The position numbers and the translations under genes were made by a program. The notes beneath the pieces are model-generated. The model worked only from the letters and a program-made list of their open reading frames with translations. It was not told where the DNA came from and ran no database searches. A stretch of DNA of 64,000 nt from Zychaea mexicana (lineage: Eukaryota; Mucoromycota; Mucoromycetes; Mucorales; Lichtheimiaceae). Positions 23,476-35,273 of this stretch are shown in pieces. The stretch's first letter is position 1, and each line of letters opens with the position of its first letter. The stretch is taken from assembly GCF_025766255.1 (NCBI RefSeq), contig NW_026516791.1, positions 56,205 through 120,204 of the forward strand, read 5' to 3'.

Positions 23476-26400
23476 ATGTCAACACCCATTTGTAACTCTT
23501 GCGGTTTGCCGGGCCACCAACGCGTAACTCATCGTAATTGCCTAAACAATCCTTCTAGATTGGCAATGCGCCAAAACAATGAGAATGATGAGCGCGATTT
23601 CGACATTGTTCGCGAAGCGCCAGAAGCTGTGCCTGTCTGTTCCAGTTGTGGGCAAGAGGGTCACTCACGAAGGTCACATCGTGATTGCCCTAATAATCCG
23701 TCAAACAACGAGAATCTCACTACACCTACTGCTGCTCCAGTTCATGTATGCTCAAGCTGTGGACAAGAGGGTCATTTGAGACGCACGCACAGAAGCTGTC
23801 CTAATAATCCTGCAAACCAGATCGAGCAAGAAAACGTTAGTTACTATTCGGATCTTCACAATGACACTGATGATTACTGATGACGCCGTTATAATTTAGC
23901 TTCATAGTATTGCCCGCGTTTCCACAAACTCCTATCCACTGCGCCATTTCATTGGTTCCATGGATACTGAATGTAGTAACTGCCATGCTCGCCTTTGGAT
24001 CCAAGAGCGTGTATCTCATAGCTCTCTCCGCACGCCACGTTTCAATCTTTGCTGCCAACAAGGGTCGGTTGAGCTCCCACCCCTCAATCCAACACCTCCA
24101 GAGATTTCACAATTGCTACGTGGTACTGATGCTGCTGCTGAGGATTTTCGTACCAACATCCGAGTATACAACAGTGTTCTAAGCTTCACATCTCTTGGTG
24201 TCAACGTTGATCAAACTGTTGCTAATTCGTGTGGTGGAGCGTACAATTTCCGAATTCATGGAAGTGTCTACCATCGCATAGGTTCATTGCTACCGGCTGA
24301 AAATAATAGACCCGCCTTTGCTCAAATTTACGTGCACGATCCATCCACTGAAATTGCCAATCGACACGCCGTTTCCCCTGTACGCCTTAATGATTCCACT
24401 CTACGCCAATTACAGGCCGTAATGCATCGTATCAATCCTTTTGTCGAATCCTTCCGAGATATGAACGAAATTGCCCGCGACCAAGGGGTTGACAATGTTA
24501 GAATGCTCATCAGATCAGAGAATACTCCAGACCGTCGACGTTACAACGCACCAACTGCCAATGAAATTGGTATCCTTATCGTGGAAAACAATAACGAGGA
24601 TGCTGGCCTACGCGATATTGTGTTGAGAACAAGATCCAATGAGTTGCAAAGAATTAGCGAAATGCATCGCTTCTATGATGCACTTCAATATGTTTTGCTT
24701 TTCCCTCAAGGTTCGTCCCTGCAATTATTAGTACTGTCTATTAGTATTTTGTTGTATTGAGATTACTTTAGGTGATGAAGGGTGGGCGATTAACGCAAAC
24801 TCAAATAATCATGACATTACCATAATGGAGTGGTACAAATACCGCCTCATGGTTCGTGACGGTGCTGATGGTGATGCTGATGCCAACGATTTACATCGAT
24901 TCGGAAAGTTATTCCAACAATTCATCGTTGATATGTATGCGAAAATGGAATCCAACCGCTTGGGATTCATACGTCTGAACCAAGATCGATTGCGCTCCGA
25001 TCTTTACCGCAATGTTGTAGACGCAATGAACGTGGGTGATAATGACTTGACCAGCGTTGGAAGCCGTGTTATCTTGCCGTCATCATTTATCGGCTCTCCA
25101 CGCCATATGCAGCAGCTGTACCAAGATGCCATGAGCATTGTGCGTCGCTTTGGCAAACCTGACCTTTTCGTTACTTTCACCTGCAATCCGAACTGGCCAG
25201 AAATTCAAGATTCCCTTTTACCGGGACAGCGTGCCCCTGATCGCCCTGATATCACTGCACGTGTTTTTAGACTGAAATTGAAGCAGCTGATGGAAGATCT
25301 CACGAAGAACATGGTCTTGGGCGATGTCGTTGCACACGTTCACACTGTCGAGTTTCAGAAACGTGGCCTCCCACATGCGCACATATTGCTTATCCTTTCG
25401 GACGAAGACACGCCACGCACAACTGCTCACTGTGACGATATCGTTTCGGCTGAACTCCCCGATGCTGAGCGCTATCCAACTGCACGTGCGACTGTTGAGC
25501 GGCATATGATGGACGGTCCATGTGGCATGTTAAATGCTCGATCCCCGTGCATGGAAGACGGTAGATGTACAAAGCGATATCCTAAAGAGTTTCACGAGGA
25601 CACGGCAATGAATGACGATGGCTATCCTGTGTACCGCCGACGTAACAATGGAGACTATGTTACGAAACCAGGAAATACCAGACTCGACAATCGCTGGGTG
25701 GTCCCTCACAACATCTACCTGTGCGCCAAATATGATGCGCATATCAATGTGGAAATTTGCATGTCTATTCATTCGATCAAATACGTCTACAAGTATGTCT
25801 ATAAAGGTCATGATCGTGCATCTGCCGCAGTTGTACAACAACAAGTCAACGACGATCCTGCAAATGCAAATGGGAATGACGAACAACCGGTCGATGAAAT
25901 CCGAACCTTTCTTGATGCACGCTACGTTTCTGCTTCGGAAGGATGTTGGCGACTGTTTTCGTTTTCCTTACACCATGAATATCCTGCACACCAGCGATTG
26001 GCGGTTCATTTGGAAAACGAGCAGACAGTGAATTTTGGAGACGATGAAACTCCTGCCGAAGTCGTTGGACGGGCACACGAAACCACGCTTACAGCATGGT
26101 TTCAATACAACCAAGAGTATGAGCATGCCCGCACGATTTTATACCCTGATTTTCCAGAACGACATGTCTTTGTTTCTGCTCAACGTCGATGGAAAATTCG
26201 TGAACGTGGTTTCAATGGCACCATTGGTCGTATCTACGCTGTCTCTCCTCGCGAAGTAGAAAAGTACCATCTTCGACTTTTACTTTATCATGTCCCTGGT
26301 GCGACATCGTTTGTTGACATGCGCACAATCAACAAAGGTACTCCAGAACAGGAGATCCTGCCTACTTTCCAGGCCACTGCTCGACGCCTTGGTCTTCTAA

Positions 26401-28349
26401 CCGGCCAGCAAGAATGGAGTGATTGTATGGACCAAGCAGTCACTTACCAGCAGCCACATGCATTACGGCGGCTTTTTGCTATCCTTTTGGTATTTTGCCA
26501 TCCTGAAGATCCTTATGCTTTGTGGTTAGATCATCGTGATAGTATGGCGGAAGACTATCTTCACACTGCACGTCAGGACATGAACGATCAAAGTTTGCAA
26601 TTCACAGATGCCTTATATAACCGCGCTTTACTGCGAATCGAATCCGTCATGGTTCAGCTATCGAGATCACTGCGAGATTTTGATGGATTCGTTGTTCCAG
26701 AGCCTGATGATGAGGATGATGACGTCGGTGCTGGAGAGCCTTTGCTCATCCGCGAGCACCGTCGATTGACAGCACGTCTGGCTTTACAGCCTCAGCGTCA
26801 GCTGCAATTCAATGAGGATCAGCAAACAGTTTTTGATGCTGTGATTCGCTCTCTCGATGCTCCCCAAAACGAGCCCAAACTGCACTTTGTTGACGGCCCT
26901 GGAGGAACTGGAAAGACATATCTTTTCAATGCTATACTTGAAAATGTCCGGTGCGCTGATAGTATCGCCCTTGCAGTGGCCACAAGTGGTACGGCAGCTC
27001 TTTTGTTGGATGGAGGACGTACGGCTCACTCAACCTTCAAGATTCCATTGGAGGTGAATCGAACGTCTATGTGCAGTTTTACACCTCGATCTGACACAGC
27101 AAGATTAATTAAAATGGCGCGTATCATTATTTGGGATGAAGCGTCCATGATAAGCCGCGACCTCATCGAAACTGTGAACCGGAGCATACAAAATACCATG
27201 CGCACTGAGGATCCTGCCCTTGCTGATGTCCCTTTTGGCGGTAAAGTTGTTGTGTTTAGCGGTGATTTTCGTCAGGTATGACCTTAATTTAGCACTAAGG
27301 TTTGGGGTGGTCAGAGTTAACAATGGGAGCACATCGGCATACGGTTTAATATTGTCTTATGTTATGAATAGGTCCTTCCTGTAATTCCGAATGCTGAGCG
27401 CCCGCAAATTGTCGAGCAATGCTTGAACAGAGCTACTGCGATTTGGCGCCATGTTACAGTCCACCACTTACGCAATAATATGCGTGTTCAGCAAGCTGCT
27501 CATACAGCTGATGCTACAGAGCTACGTGAATTTGCCGAATACCTACTTCGAATTGGTGATGGTGCTGAGCCATTAGTTCCAAATACAGAAGATAGAGTCT
27601 TAATTCCTCGCCAAATGCTGATGCCGCGTTACAACACTAACGAGCTCATTGACGTTGTGTTCGGTGATCTGAACTCACCAAATGTGGACCGTGATTTTCT
27701 AACCAGTCGTGCAATTTTGACACCTAAAAACAAGGATGTTGCTGTTCTGAACGAGCGGGTTCTCGATCAGTTTCCAGGCGAATACCTTGAGGAGTTAAAA
27801 AGTGCTGACTCGGTCGACGATCCAGAGGACCAAATTGCTTACCCTCCTGAACTCCTTAATTCCCTTGATCCATCCGACCTTCCACCACATTGCCTCAAGC
27901 TTAAAGTTGGCTGCCCAGTGATGTTGCTACGAAACTTGCATACTGGAAATGGTCTCTGCAATGGTACTCGATTGATTGTTCGCTCTGTCCGCCGATATGT
28001 CCTTGAAGCCGAGATTGCCACTGGACCACAAACTGGCACAATTGTTCTAATTCCACGCATCACCCTCACACCGTCGCAAGCCCGCTGCCCAATACAATTC
28101 AAAAGAACGCAGTTCCCTGTTCGATTGGCATTCTCAATGACAATCAACAAAGCCCAAGGTCAAACTTTTGACAGTGTTGGTCTCTACCTACCAGAGCCGC
28201 CATTTACACATGGCCTCCTATATGTAGCAATGTCTTGGGTCCGTAGACCATCTGCCATCCACATTATGGTCGATCCAGAAAACTCTACTTCACCTGATCA
28301 ACCTGGGCTCAATACAAGAAATGTCGTATATAATGAAGTTCTTCTATAA
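23476..28349 (+). CDS. Helitron-1 zinc-knuckle RepHel protein, 1550 aa, open
   Basis: Four exons: 23476-23835, 23900-24710, 24772-27275 and 27372-28349. Introns of 64, 61 and 96 bp have GT-AG ends and restore one frame. The N-terminus has three C-x2-C-x4-H-x4-H-x2-C knuckles (such as CSSCGQEGHSRRSHRDC). Helitron_like_N follows (HFIGSMDTECSNC; LLFPQ joined to GDEGW across intron 2). The Rep domain has HUH motif GLPHAHILLIL and tyrosine motif YVYKYVYKG. The PIF1-like helicase has Walker A GPGGTGKTYL, Walker B IIIWDEASMI, FSGDFRQ joined to VLPVIP across intron 3, and KVGCPVMLLRN. It drives rolling-circle transposition. Oddity: motif VI reads YVAMSWVRRP, with Trp where the family has Arg (S-R-V), which could abolish ATPase activity. 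No stops or frameshifts were seen. Confidence 0.93.
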
Positions 28350-28920
28350 CTGATATACGAGCATTTATGCTTTTCTCTATCCATTACTATTGATATACTG
28401 TCCCTCTTTCCGTTGCTTCATATAGTTCTCTTTTCCATTTTTCCATTGACTTCACTCTACTCTACTTTATTTTTTTAATCCCATTTCAATACTTAGATTT
28501 CTCTTCTTTTACACTCATACCGAACATATATTATGTACTTATACTTACTATTGATAACACATAACACATTAGAGTAATGTAGGGTTTCGGGTGCTTTAGC
28601 AGTTAGGGTTTAGTAGTATGCAAAGCGAAGTTGTTTAGGCTTGAATACTTCAAGATCACTGATTCAGCCATGAATAAGCAACGAGAGGGGGGTTTGGGGG
28701 GCTTGCCCCCCAACCTGGGGGTAAAGGGGGGAACCCCCTTGCGACGCGTTCCCGTTGAATGACACGGAGCGAAGCGGAGGGGCTCATTCAGCCGAGCGAA
28801 GCGAGGCAGGGACCGCTAGTGAGGGGTTATAATTTGATACTCCTATAATATGGGATAGGTGCTCATTGAGAACAGCAGACTCATTAATTGTGAATGCGAG
28901 AAGTTTAAAGATAGCAAGAT
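28350..28920. other. Candidate Helitron-1 3' end region
   Basis: After the RepHel stop there is a T/C-rich stretch, then a GC-rich block (28686-28815) with strong hairpins: GGGGGGCTTGCCCCCC, and GGGGG near CCCCC pairs. It also holds GAGCGAAGCGAGG and then GACCGCTAG followed by T at about 28826. Helitrons end with a hairpin and CTRR before T, so CTAG here is a candidate 3' terminus. The hairpin-to-CTAG spacing is larger than usual, so this is tentative. Confidence 0.4.
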
Positions 28921-29310
28921 GTGTTGCAAGCACCTTTTCCTACTCGAACGTTTTCTTGTTACAGTGAGAAAACTTTGGACAATAAAAGTTCGCCTATCCT
29001 AGAACATTGGCAAGTACTTGTCAACACCTGCACACTAACATCAGCATCACTGAGCACACCCATCCAAATATCAAAGCACCAACAGCAAGCATCCGAGCCT
29101 ACACCAAAGGACGAACTGGAAGCTGCACTTGAAACACTAAGGAAGAAGATCACAACAATCGAACGTCATGTTCAGAAATCTATGGTCAACCGTGGAGAAG
29201 CAGACACTATACAAAATACTGCACAACAAGTACAAGGGATGATTCAACAGGCTAATGCTATGGATACTCTCCCCCAAAACTCCAATTTCCGTCGTCAAAA
29301 TAAACCTTGA
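28921..29310 (+). CDS. Hypothetical coiled-coil protein next to Helitron-1
   Basis: Open frame ending QNSNFRRQNKP. The central part (KDELEAALETLRKKITTIER) is a predicted heptad coiled coil, followed by a Gln-rich helix. The true start is unclear; TTGTTACAG at 28956-28964 looks like a splice acceptor, so this is probably a last exon. It lies between the RepHel gene and the right arm. Family not recognised; gag-like or accessory roles are only guesses. Confidence 0.4.
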   Translation: MLQAPFPTRTFSCYSEKTLDNKSSPILEHWQVLVNTCTLTSASLSTPIQISKHQQQASEPTPKDELEAALETLRKKITTIERHVQKSMVNRGEADTIQNTAQQVQGMIQQANAMDTLPQNSNFRRQNKP

Positions 29311-29501
29311 AATCTGATCTTTATTCTTTCCTCTTTATATTCACTCTATGATCTATCCCCATTTGTATATCAACTTACCAATTTCCATTCTATTCCTACT
29401 CTGGTTCATAATTCCTTGAGTACACTTGTGATTACCATCATTGGCTGATATCCCCTCATCTATGTGCGATTGCTTGAACATAAGTCGCAGCAAAAAATGT
29501 A

Positions 29502-30717
29502 AAATGCTTCCTTTCATTTAGTGACAGATCGGTCGTGCTGTTGATGACAGTGACGTTCTATAGCGTTAGCAGAAGGAGTACACATCAATCCAGCATAATC
29601 CCTTGCCACAGTCGTATCCAACACTCCAAACAGCATATATGTATATTGCATCACTGATTGTAGTCGCCATATCCAGCAGCTGCTTCATCTTCTGGCTGTG
29701 CGTATTTTGTGTGTGCGTCTGCGTATATTGTGTGTGCGTATATCATATGCGTGCATGTATATATCGTGTGTGCGCATATCGTGTGTGTGCATGTATATAT
29801 TGTGTGTGTGCATTTCTATCCATAAAACGCGATCCCAACATAGATGCAGAATATACTGTAGCAAAACCGCTTTGACTTCTTACCTTCTTTTATTCACAAT
29901 GTCAGCATCAGGACTTTCGTAATCATCGATCGTTTTGCAGATTGCTGACTAGCCATTGAGAATCGAAATGTTCGAGCCTCTCCAATTTGTTGAGCATCGG
30001 CTAATGAATCTTGTTGAAACTTCGTCGTCGAAAACAAAATCAGCAAAGCAAAAGCAGTGTGTCAGGAAGGCCGGCAATGACAGCACACCGTTGGTTTGAT
30101 TTTTCTTTGTTTGCACAGCTCTGTGGTTAGCTGCTAGTAGTATATTCATGTTGGTTCATCCCTTGGCTGTCGATCTCTGTAGGCTGATTCGCAAGATTAG
30201 TCAGGGGGGAAAAACCAAAAGTTGTTACACCCGAAATACTGTACCTACTGTTTTTTTTACTGCTCTGTGTTAACAATGTCGTCACATCTTGAACACCGTC
30301 CGTTAATTGGGCTGCTGTTAATCTTGTGAAGTGGTTCATTTAACCGTTCAATGTCGAATCGTTGGTACACAGCACACCGCTGTGATTCCTGTTTAGCAGA
30401 TTATGAACGACAAAGGGAAATAAATTATAGCTCGCTCTTATATTCCTTTTTTTTCTTGTCCGTTTTCATCCTTTGCCTAGTCATACATGATCTACATTCT
30501 TTCCTTTGCTCTAGCTAAAATCTCTGCTTACTTCAATGCTGAATTACGCTCGTTTTTTGTATAATGAAAAAAAGAATGTTTGGAGCCCACTTTATTTTTT
30601 TTCTCTTAAGTCCTCCCACTACTGACGCGTCAACGTATCTCCTGCTGACTTTCAAAAAAAATTGAAAACTAGGGGGGCCAACCCAACTCTTATTTTTGGG
30701 GCGGAATAAGGATATTG
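29502..30717. repeat. Right arm of 1.2-kb long inverted repeat
   Basis: Reverse complement of the left arm (20697-22529 without its LTR). It preserves the pre-insertion site of that LTR and contains the matching TG-rich microsatellite (29700-29812). Its outer edge ends GGCGGAATAAGGATATTG, directly followed by AT-rich element C. Confidence 0.93.
30127..30339 (-). CDS. 70-aa hypothetical protein in the right arm
   Basis: Near-identical to the frame at 21074-21286 (Ser for Leu at one site). Being in an inverted arm, it is transcribed outward-to-inward like its twin. Same uncertainty: probably the first exon of an unrecognised gene. Confidence 0.4.
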   Translation of the reverse strand: MNHFTRLTAAQLTDGVQDVTTLLTQSSKKNSRYSISGVTTFGFSPLTNLANQPTEIDSQGMNQHEYTTSS

Positions 30718-30739
30718 TTTAGTTTTAGGTATTTTAGGA

Positions 30740-31986
30740 ATGATATAAATAGATATCTTCCTCAAAGTAGCTTTCATAAATATTATAAAAAATTTTAAAA
30801 TAGATGAAGAAAATTATAAAAGAATAAATAAAATTATAAATGAATCATTACTAAATATGTTTTCATCTATAAAATTAAGAGTACTATCAGCACATCAGTA
30901 TAATCCATCATTATTCAAATATGTAACATTAATAATTGATGGCCATGATAGTAGAATTAATTATGTTAATATAGATATAAAATGTGAAAAATTATTTTCT
31001 CATGAATTTTAAAAAAATGGACTTAGAACTCAAATTATTAGTGATAAAAATAATATGATATTATATATTTCAAAAAATGATATGTATGTAGAAAGCTCAG
31101 ACGGAAGTATGTTTTTAAATATGAAGCTATATAGTAAATTAAATAATTATGATGTTTTAGCAATGGACGGAGGATATACACTTTTTGTTAATCAACTTAT
31201 TGAATTATCTAGTCAAAAAGGAATTGATTTTAATAATAGTAGCTTTATACATCCTATTAGAAAAGATGTTAACATTGATTTGAATGCAGATGAAAGACAT
31301 TTTAATGATGTTTTTGAAAGTTTTCGTTCTAAAGTAGAAAATCAATTTTCTTGAATTGGTAACAAATTTAATAGATTTAGTAATAGCAATTCAATTGCTA
31401 AAATTGATAATATCAAATTTTATAATTTACAGTTCTATTTAGCATGTTTATTGAAAAATAAAAATAAATTTAGTAATTAACTTAATATAAATATACTAGC
31501 ACATCATAAATTATGGGAAACTAAAGATTTGAATTTTCTTATGAAGCTAAATTAGTAGGTATTGCTATTAGTAATTCTATAGAACAAGCAAAAAGAAAAG
31601 ATGAAATGTTAGAATTATAGAAAAATTTATTATCTTTAAATATAAATAATGAAAAAATGGAAGTTGATAATTATAGTGACAAAAATTTAGAAGATAGTAG
31701 TGAAGATGATATACCAAATTTTAATGAAAAGAAACGGCGTAGAAAAGGTAAAGGAAAAGAAAGAGAAAATAGTATACAATTTATAAGAAATATAGGAGAT
31801 AATAGTGAATCATATAAAATAGCGAAAATTACTGGACATAAATATGAAAACAATATATATATGTTTTCAGTGAAGTGTGAAAATTATGGTCATAAACATA
31901 ATAGTTGGTTATCAGCTGATAAATTTAATGAAAAAGATTTATTCATAGTATATATCGAAAAGCATAATATAGATACAGAATTATAG
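30740..31986 (+). pseudogene. Element C: DDE_Tnp_4-like transposase with chromodomain
   Basis: Same architecture as 8995-10885 but on the plus strand. The readable frame starts near 30740 without a start codon and shows IIDGHDSRINY (first Asp), then a TAA near 31011. It continues with LAMDGGYTLF (second Asp), the HPIRK block and FRSKVENQFS (Glu), then a TGA at 31352. A YNLQFYLACLL helix follows. The last 109 codons (31657-31986) are open: an acidic and Lys/Arg-rich linker (KKRRRKGKGKER), then a chromodomain, YKIAKITGHKYENNIYMFSV with HNSWLSADKF. Very AT-rich codon use differs from the Helitron genes. Inactive. Confidence 0.78.
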
Positions 31987-32042
31987 ATATCTATGGCAAA
32001 ATACTATTAAAATATAAGAAAAAGGATTCCCTATAGTTATTT

Positions 32043-32458
32043 TTATCGGTTTTCTTTTTTTTTCTTTTTCATAATAGGGTAATCTACCTCTTGTATAGTA
32101 TTTTCACTTTCTATTTTTTTTTCTTCCCGTTTTTTAGGTATATAGTCTGGATTATGTTTTCTACAGACATATTTTTTTTTATTCCCATTTTTAGTTATTT
32201 TTTTCCACAGAATTTGCCATTATTCTTTCCCTGTCTAAACTTATGAACACAAAAGTCATTATGCATAGAAAAGGTATAGAAAATAGTCTGAAGAAAATAG
32301 TTCTTTTATTTTGTTATTTAATTTTTTTGGATTTTTTTAATAATAATTTGTTTTATAAAGTAATCAAATTCAGATTCTATAAAGGTGTTTAATTCATTAC
32401 GTAAATTTAAAGATAACTGAATGTGGTTAATTGGAAGAAATTCATTTAGAGCAACCAT
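32043..32458 (-). pseudogene. Small Cys/His protein in element C, frameshifted
   Basis: ATG at 32458 opens MVALNEFLPINHIQLSLN and stops after about 45 codons. A second frame carries HNDFCVHKFRQGKN, GKFCGKK and KKYVCRKHNP, a Cys/His pattern that looks zinc-binding, then a Lys/Glu-rich tail. It is convergent with the transposase of the same element. The family is not identified. Confidence 0.45.
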
Positions 32459-32788
32459 TCTGAGATATTATTTTGATATAATAAAATGAATTCAATTTTG
32501 TTTTAAAATAATTTTTTTAACATGCATGATTTCAAACTCTGAAGATAAGAAACTTCAATAATTTATATAAAATCTACCAAACAATCTCAAACATCAGCAT
32601 AATGATTGACCCTCTTACATAGAGTGTAAGGGTTAGCTTGATCCCCAAGTCGGTACCATCGATCAAAGTTAATAACACACAACTGACTACCGTAGGAGGA
32701 GATAGCTAATGCTAAGTCTTCCTTGATAGAATTAGTCGGGTTACCGTGCGCTACAGCTTTGTGGTAATGGGTTGTTAGAGTTTTGATA

Positions 32789-35273
32789 TGGTGGGAGTCA
32801 GCTTGAAGGGAGTTTCTGAGACCCAATTTTGAACCTTTATAGAAATTTCCCATCACCTGCAAATGCCACGAAATATAGCGCAATCGACAGCTTTCGATGA
32901 GAGGAACACGGTGTGCTAAATTTTATTTTGAATGAGCCATTTGTCGCTGCGCAATAACACCTCAAAGTTTCCGTATTTGGCCCTATTTGGCTGGGACACA
33001 ATCGTTTTTTGCATTCAAAGTCTACACCATTTCGCTTTGAACTAATGCAATTAGCACTTCTTCCATTTACTATTGAACCATTACTTCCCATCACAACTCC
33101 ATTGCAATTCAACATGCCTAAACCAAGCAAAAGATCCCTCAATGGAAAAGCCAACTACTACAACGACAAAAAAGCGAAGTTATAGCGCGAAACAGAAGAA
33201 CGCGTTGAAATGCGTGAGGAGCAGCCTGCGCCTGCCTCTAATGAAGTAGCCCACGTCAGCGATGAAGATATCAGCGACGAAGAAATCATTGGTGAAGACT
33301 ATTTTGACTTCACCGAAGAAGAACTCGTCAGAGTCACCAATCAGGTATCCAGTGGTTTCCTTGTCTGGAGCGAAGGTGCTGATAAAAAAGGGCGTGGCAC
33401 CATCTATCATAAGAATGATCCATGTACTATTGCGAGTAAAGAACGAAAGGAGCGAGAAAAGGCAGCAGGCTGTCAGTGCATCGAAGAAGCTTTTGGATTT
33501 CAGAAAATCGAATTAAAAAGAGCTAAGGAAGCGAAAAAGCAGCAAGAGTGCTGTACCGTGGAGGAGGCTGCTTTAGCCTTACAAAAGTACGCCGATCCAT
33601 ATAAGAAAACGCCTGACGTCAACCAGCTGCAAAGAGCCCGTCTTGGTACTCTGTACGACTTCTTCACGAAGGTATTAAATGGCACTGGCAAGGTTGATGC
33701 GTCTTTGCAACTGAGTGAAGGAACTTGGAAACGTGGTAAACACTTTGCTCAACGAATCCACGAATGGGCCAACAAATACCTCGTCAATAAGTCGCTTGTT
33801 CCGTCGAAACGAGGTGCATACATTAAGACAGCATGTATGCTTACTAATGAGCACCTAAAATCGAAGTGCTTAGAGTTCATTCGCTCTCTCAAGCCTGAGG
33901 AGAGAACGGTCCGTGGACTCTAGGAGTTTATTCAAGAAAAGCTTGTTGTTGACGAATGCAATCCTGAGCACCGCCTTAAAACCATGATTTTGGAATCCAC
34001 TGTCGGACGGTATATGAGGAAATGGGGATTTATGCTGCGTGATAGTCAAGCACAAGGCGTTTACATTGACGGTCACGAACGTCAAGACGTTATTGATTAT
34101 CGGAAGGAGTGGTCGAAAAGAATGCTTGCGCATCGTAAGCTCATGCTTTCCTACGATAATGACGATGAGCCAGAGGTACTGGCAATGCAAATTTGGGTAC
34201 ATTTAATAAGGAAACAATCTATAAATGTTCTTACAACGAATGCTTTGTTATGAATTATATAGGACCGCAGAAAAGTCCTTGTTACTCACGACGAGACATA
34301 CTTCTACTCGAACGACAGCAAATGCAATTTGTATCTTGCAACAGACGAAAGCATCATTCATAAGAAAGGTCAAGGTCGAGCAATAATGCTCAGCGCGTTT
34401 GGATGCTCGTGCCACGGCTTATTTTGTTGCGAAACAATTATTCCTGGTACCCAAAAAGACGGGTACTGGAAAAAAGAGCATATGGCGAAGCAGCTTGAAT
34501 CAGCCATCGAGAAATTTAAAGTACTTTATGGTAACTGCATTGGCGTCTTCTGCTTTGACCAAAGCTCTAATCACTCTGCGATGCTGGATGATGCTCTCAA
34601 TGCCTATAGAATGAATATGGGTCCAGTAGGAAAGCAAATCGTTTCCTGTAACGGTGGCTATATCGGACCTGATGGTCAATGGGTCGTTCAGCGTATGGTT
34701 GATGATGCTGGTGTTCCCCGTGGGCTAAGCGCTGTTATCAAGGAGAGAGGGTTTTGGCCAGCTGAAGGTTTGATTCACTATTGTCAACGTGGAAACTCTG
34801 GTAATTGCTGTGCAGTGCACCTTATGTCAAGTCAACCAGACTTCCAAGCACAAAAGTCCCTTTTGGAGGAGATCTGCTTTAAACACCACATGATCTTTGA
34901 GAAATATCCAAAGTTTCATTGTGAGTGTAACTGGATCGAAAGAGTGTAGGCAGAGATGAAGAGAATTACTAGACAAGAATGTGATTATTCCTTCAAATCC
35001 CTTCAAGAACGCGTCCACCAGCCTCCTCAACGAATCCCTATACAACATATAATTCATTATGAAAAGCGTGCCTAGAGATTCATTGAAATTTACAGCAGGG
35101 ATCTCGATTTTAAGCATGCTGAGTGGGCTGCCAAAATATACAATAGCCATCGCACCTTACCTCCAACCCTTGACTTCTCTGATTTTCCTGAATAAATTTT
35201 GTGTACTACCCTAGCGGTATTTGAATTTGAAATAATTTTTGCAAAAAAACTCCCTTCAAGCTGACTCCCACCA
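32789..35273. mobile_element. TA-flanked DDE transposon, 2485 bp, 27-bp perfect TIRs
   Basis: Left TIR 32789-32815 starts TGGTGGGAGTCAGCTTGAAG; its exact reverse complement is 35247-35273. TA flanks both ends (32787-32788, 35274-35275). The flanking LINE ORF2 reads on in frame if the element and one TA are removed, so this is a precise insertion. TA duplication and size fit the Tc1/mariner superfamily in the broad sense. It carries one transposase gene. Confidence 0.96.
33114..35195 (+). pseudogene. DDE transposase with four TAG stops
   Basis: ATG at 33114 (MPKPSKRSLNGKANYY). An intron at 34176-34262 (GTACTG...ATATAG) joins EPE to DRRKVLVTHDET. Catalytic landmarks: VTHDETYFYSND (first Asp), CFDQSSNHSAMLDD (second Asp) and CNWIERV (Glu). 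The conserved KKGQGRAIMLSAFGC, CCAVHLMSSQPDFQAQKSLL and KFHCECNWIER blocks match a DDE transposase family common in Basidiomycota, Mucoromycota and Glomeromycotina. All four breaks are TAG (about 33182, 33921, 34947 and 35072); no frameshift was seen. Where the family is conserved, Trp or Gln is expected at these sites. The element looks recently inactivated by point mutation. Confidence 0.88.
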
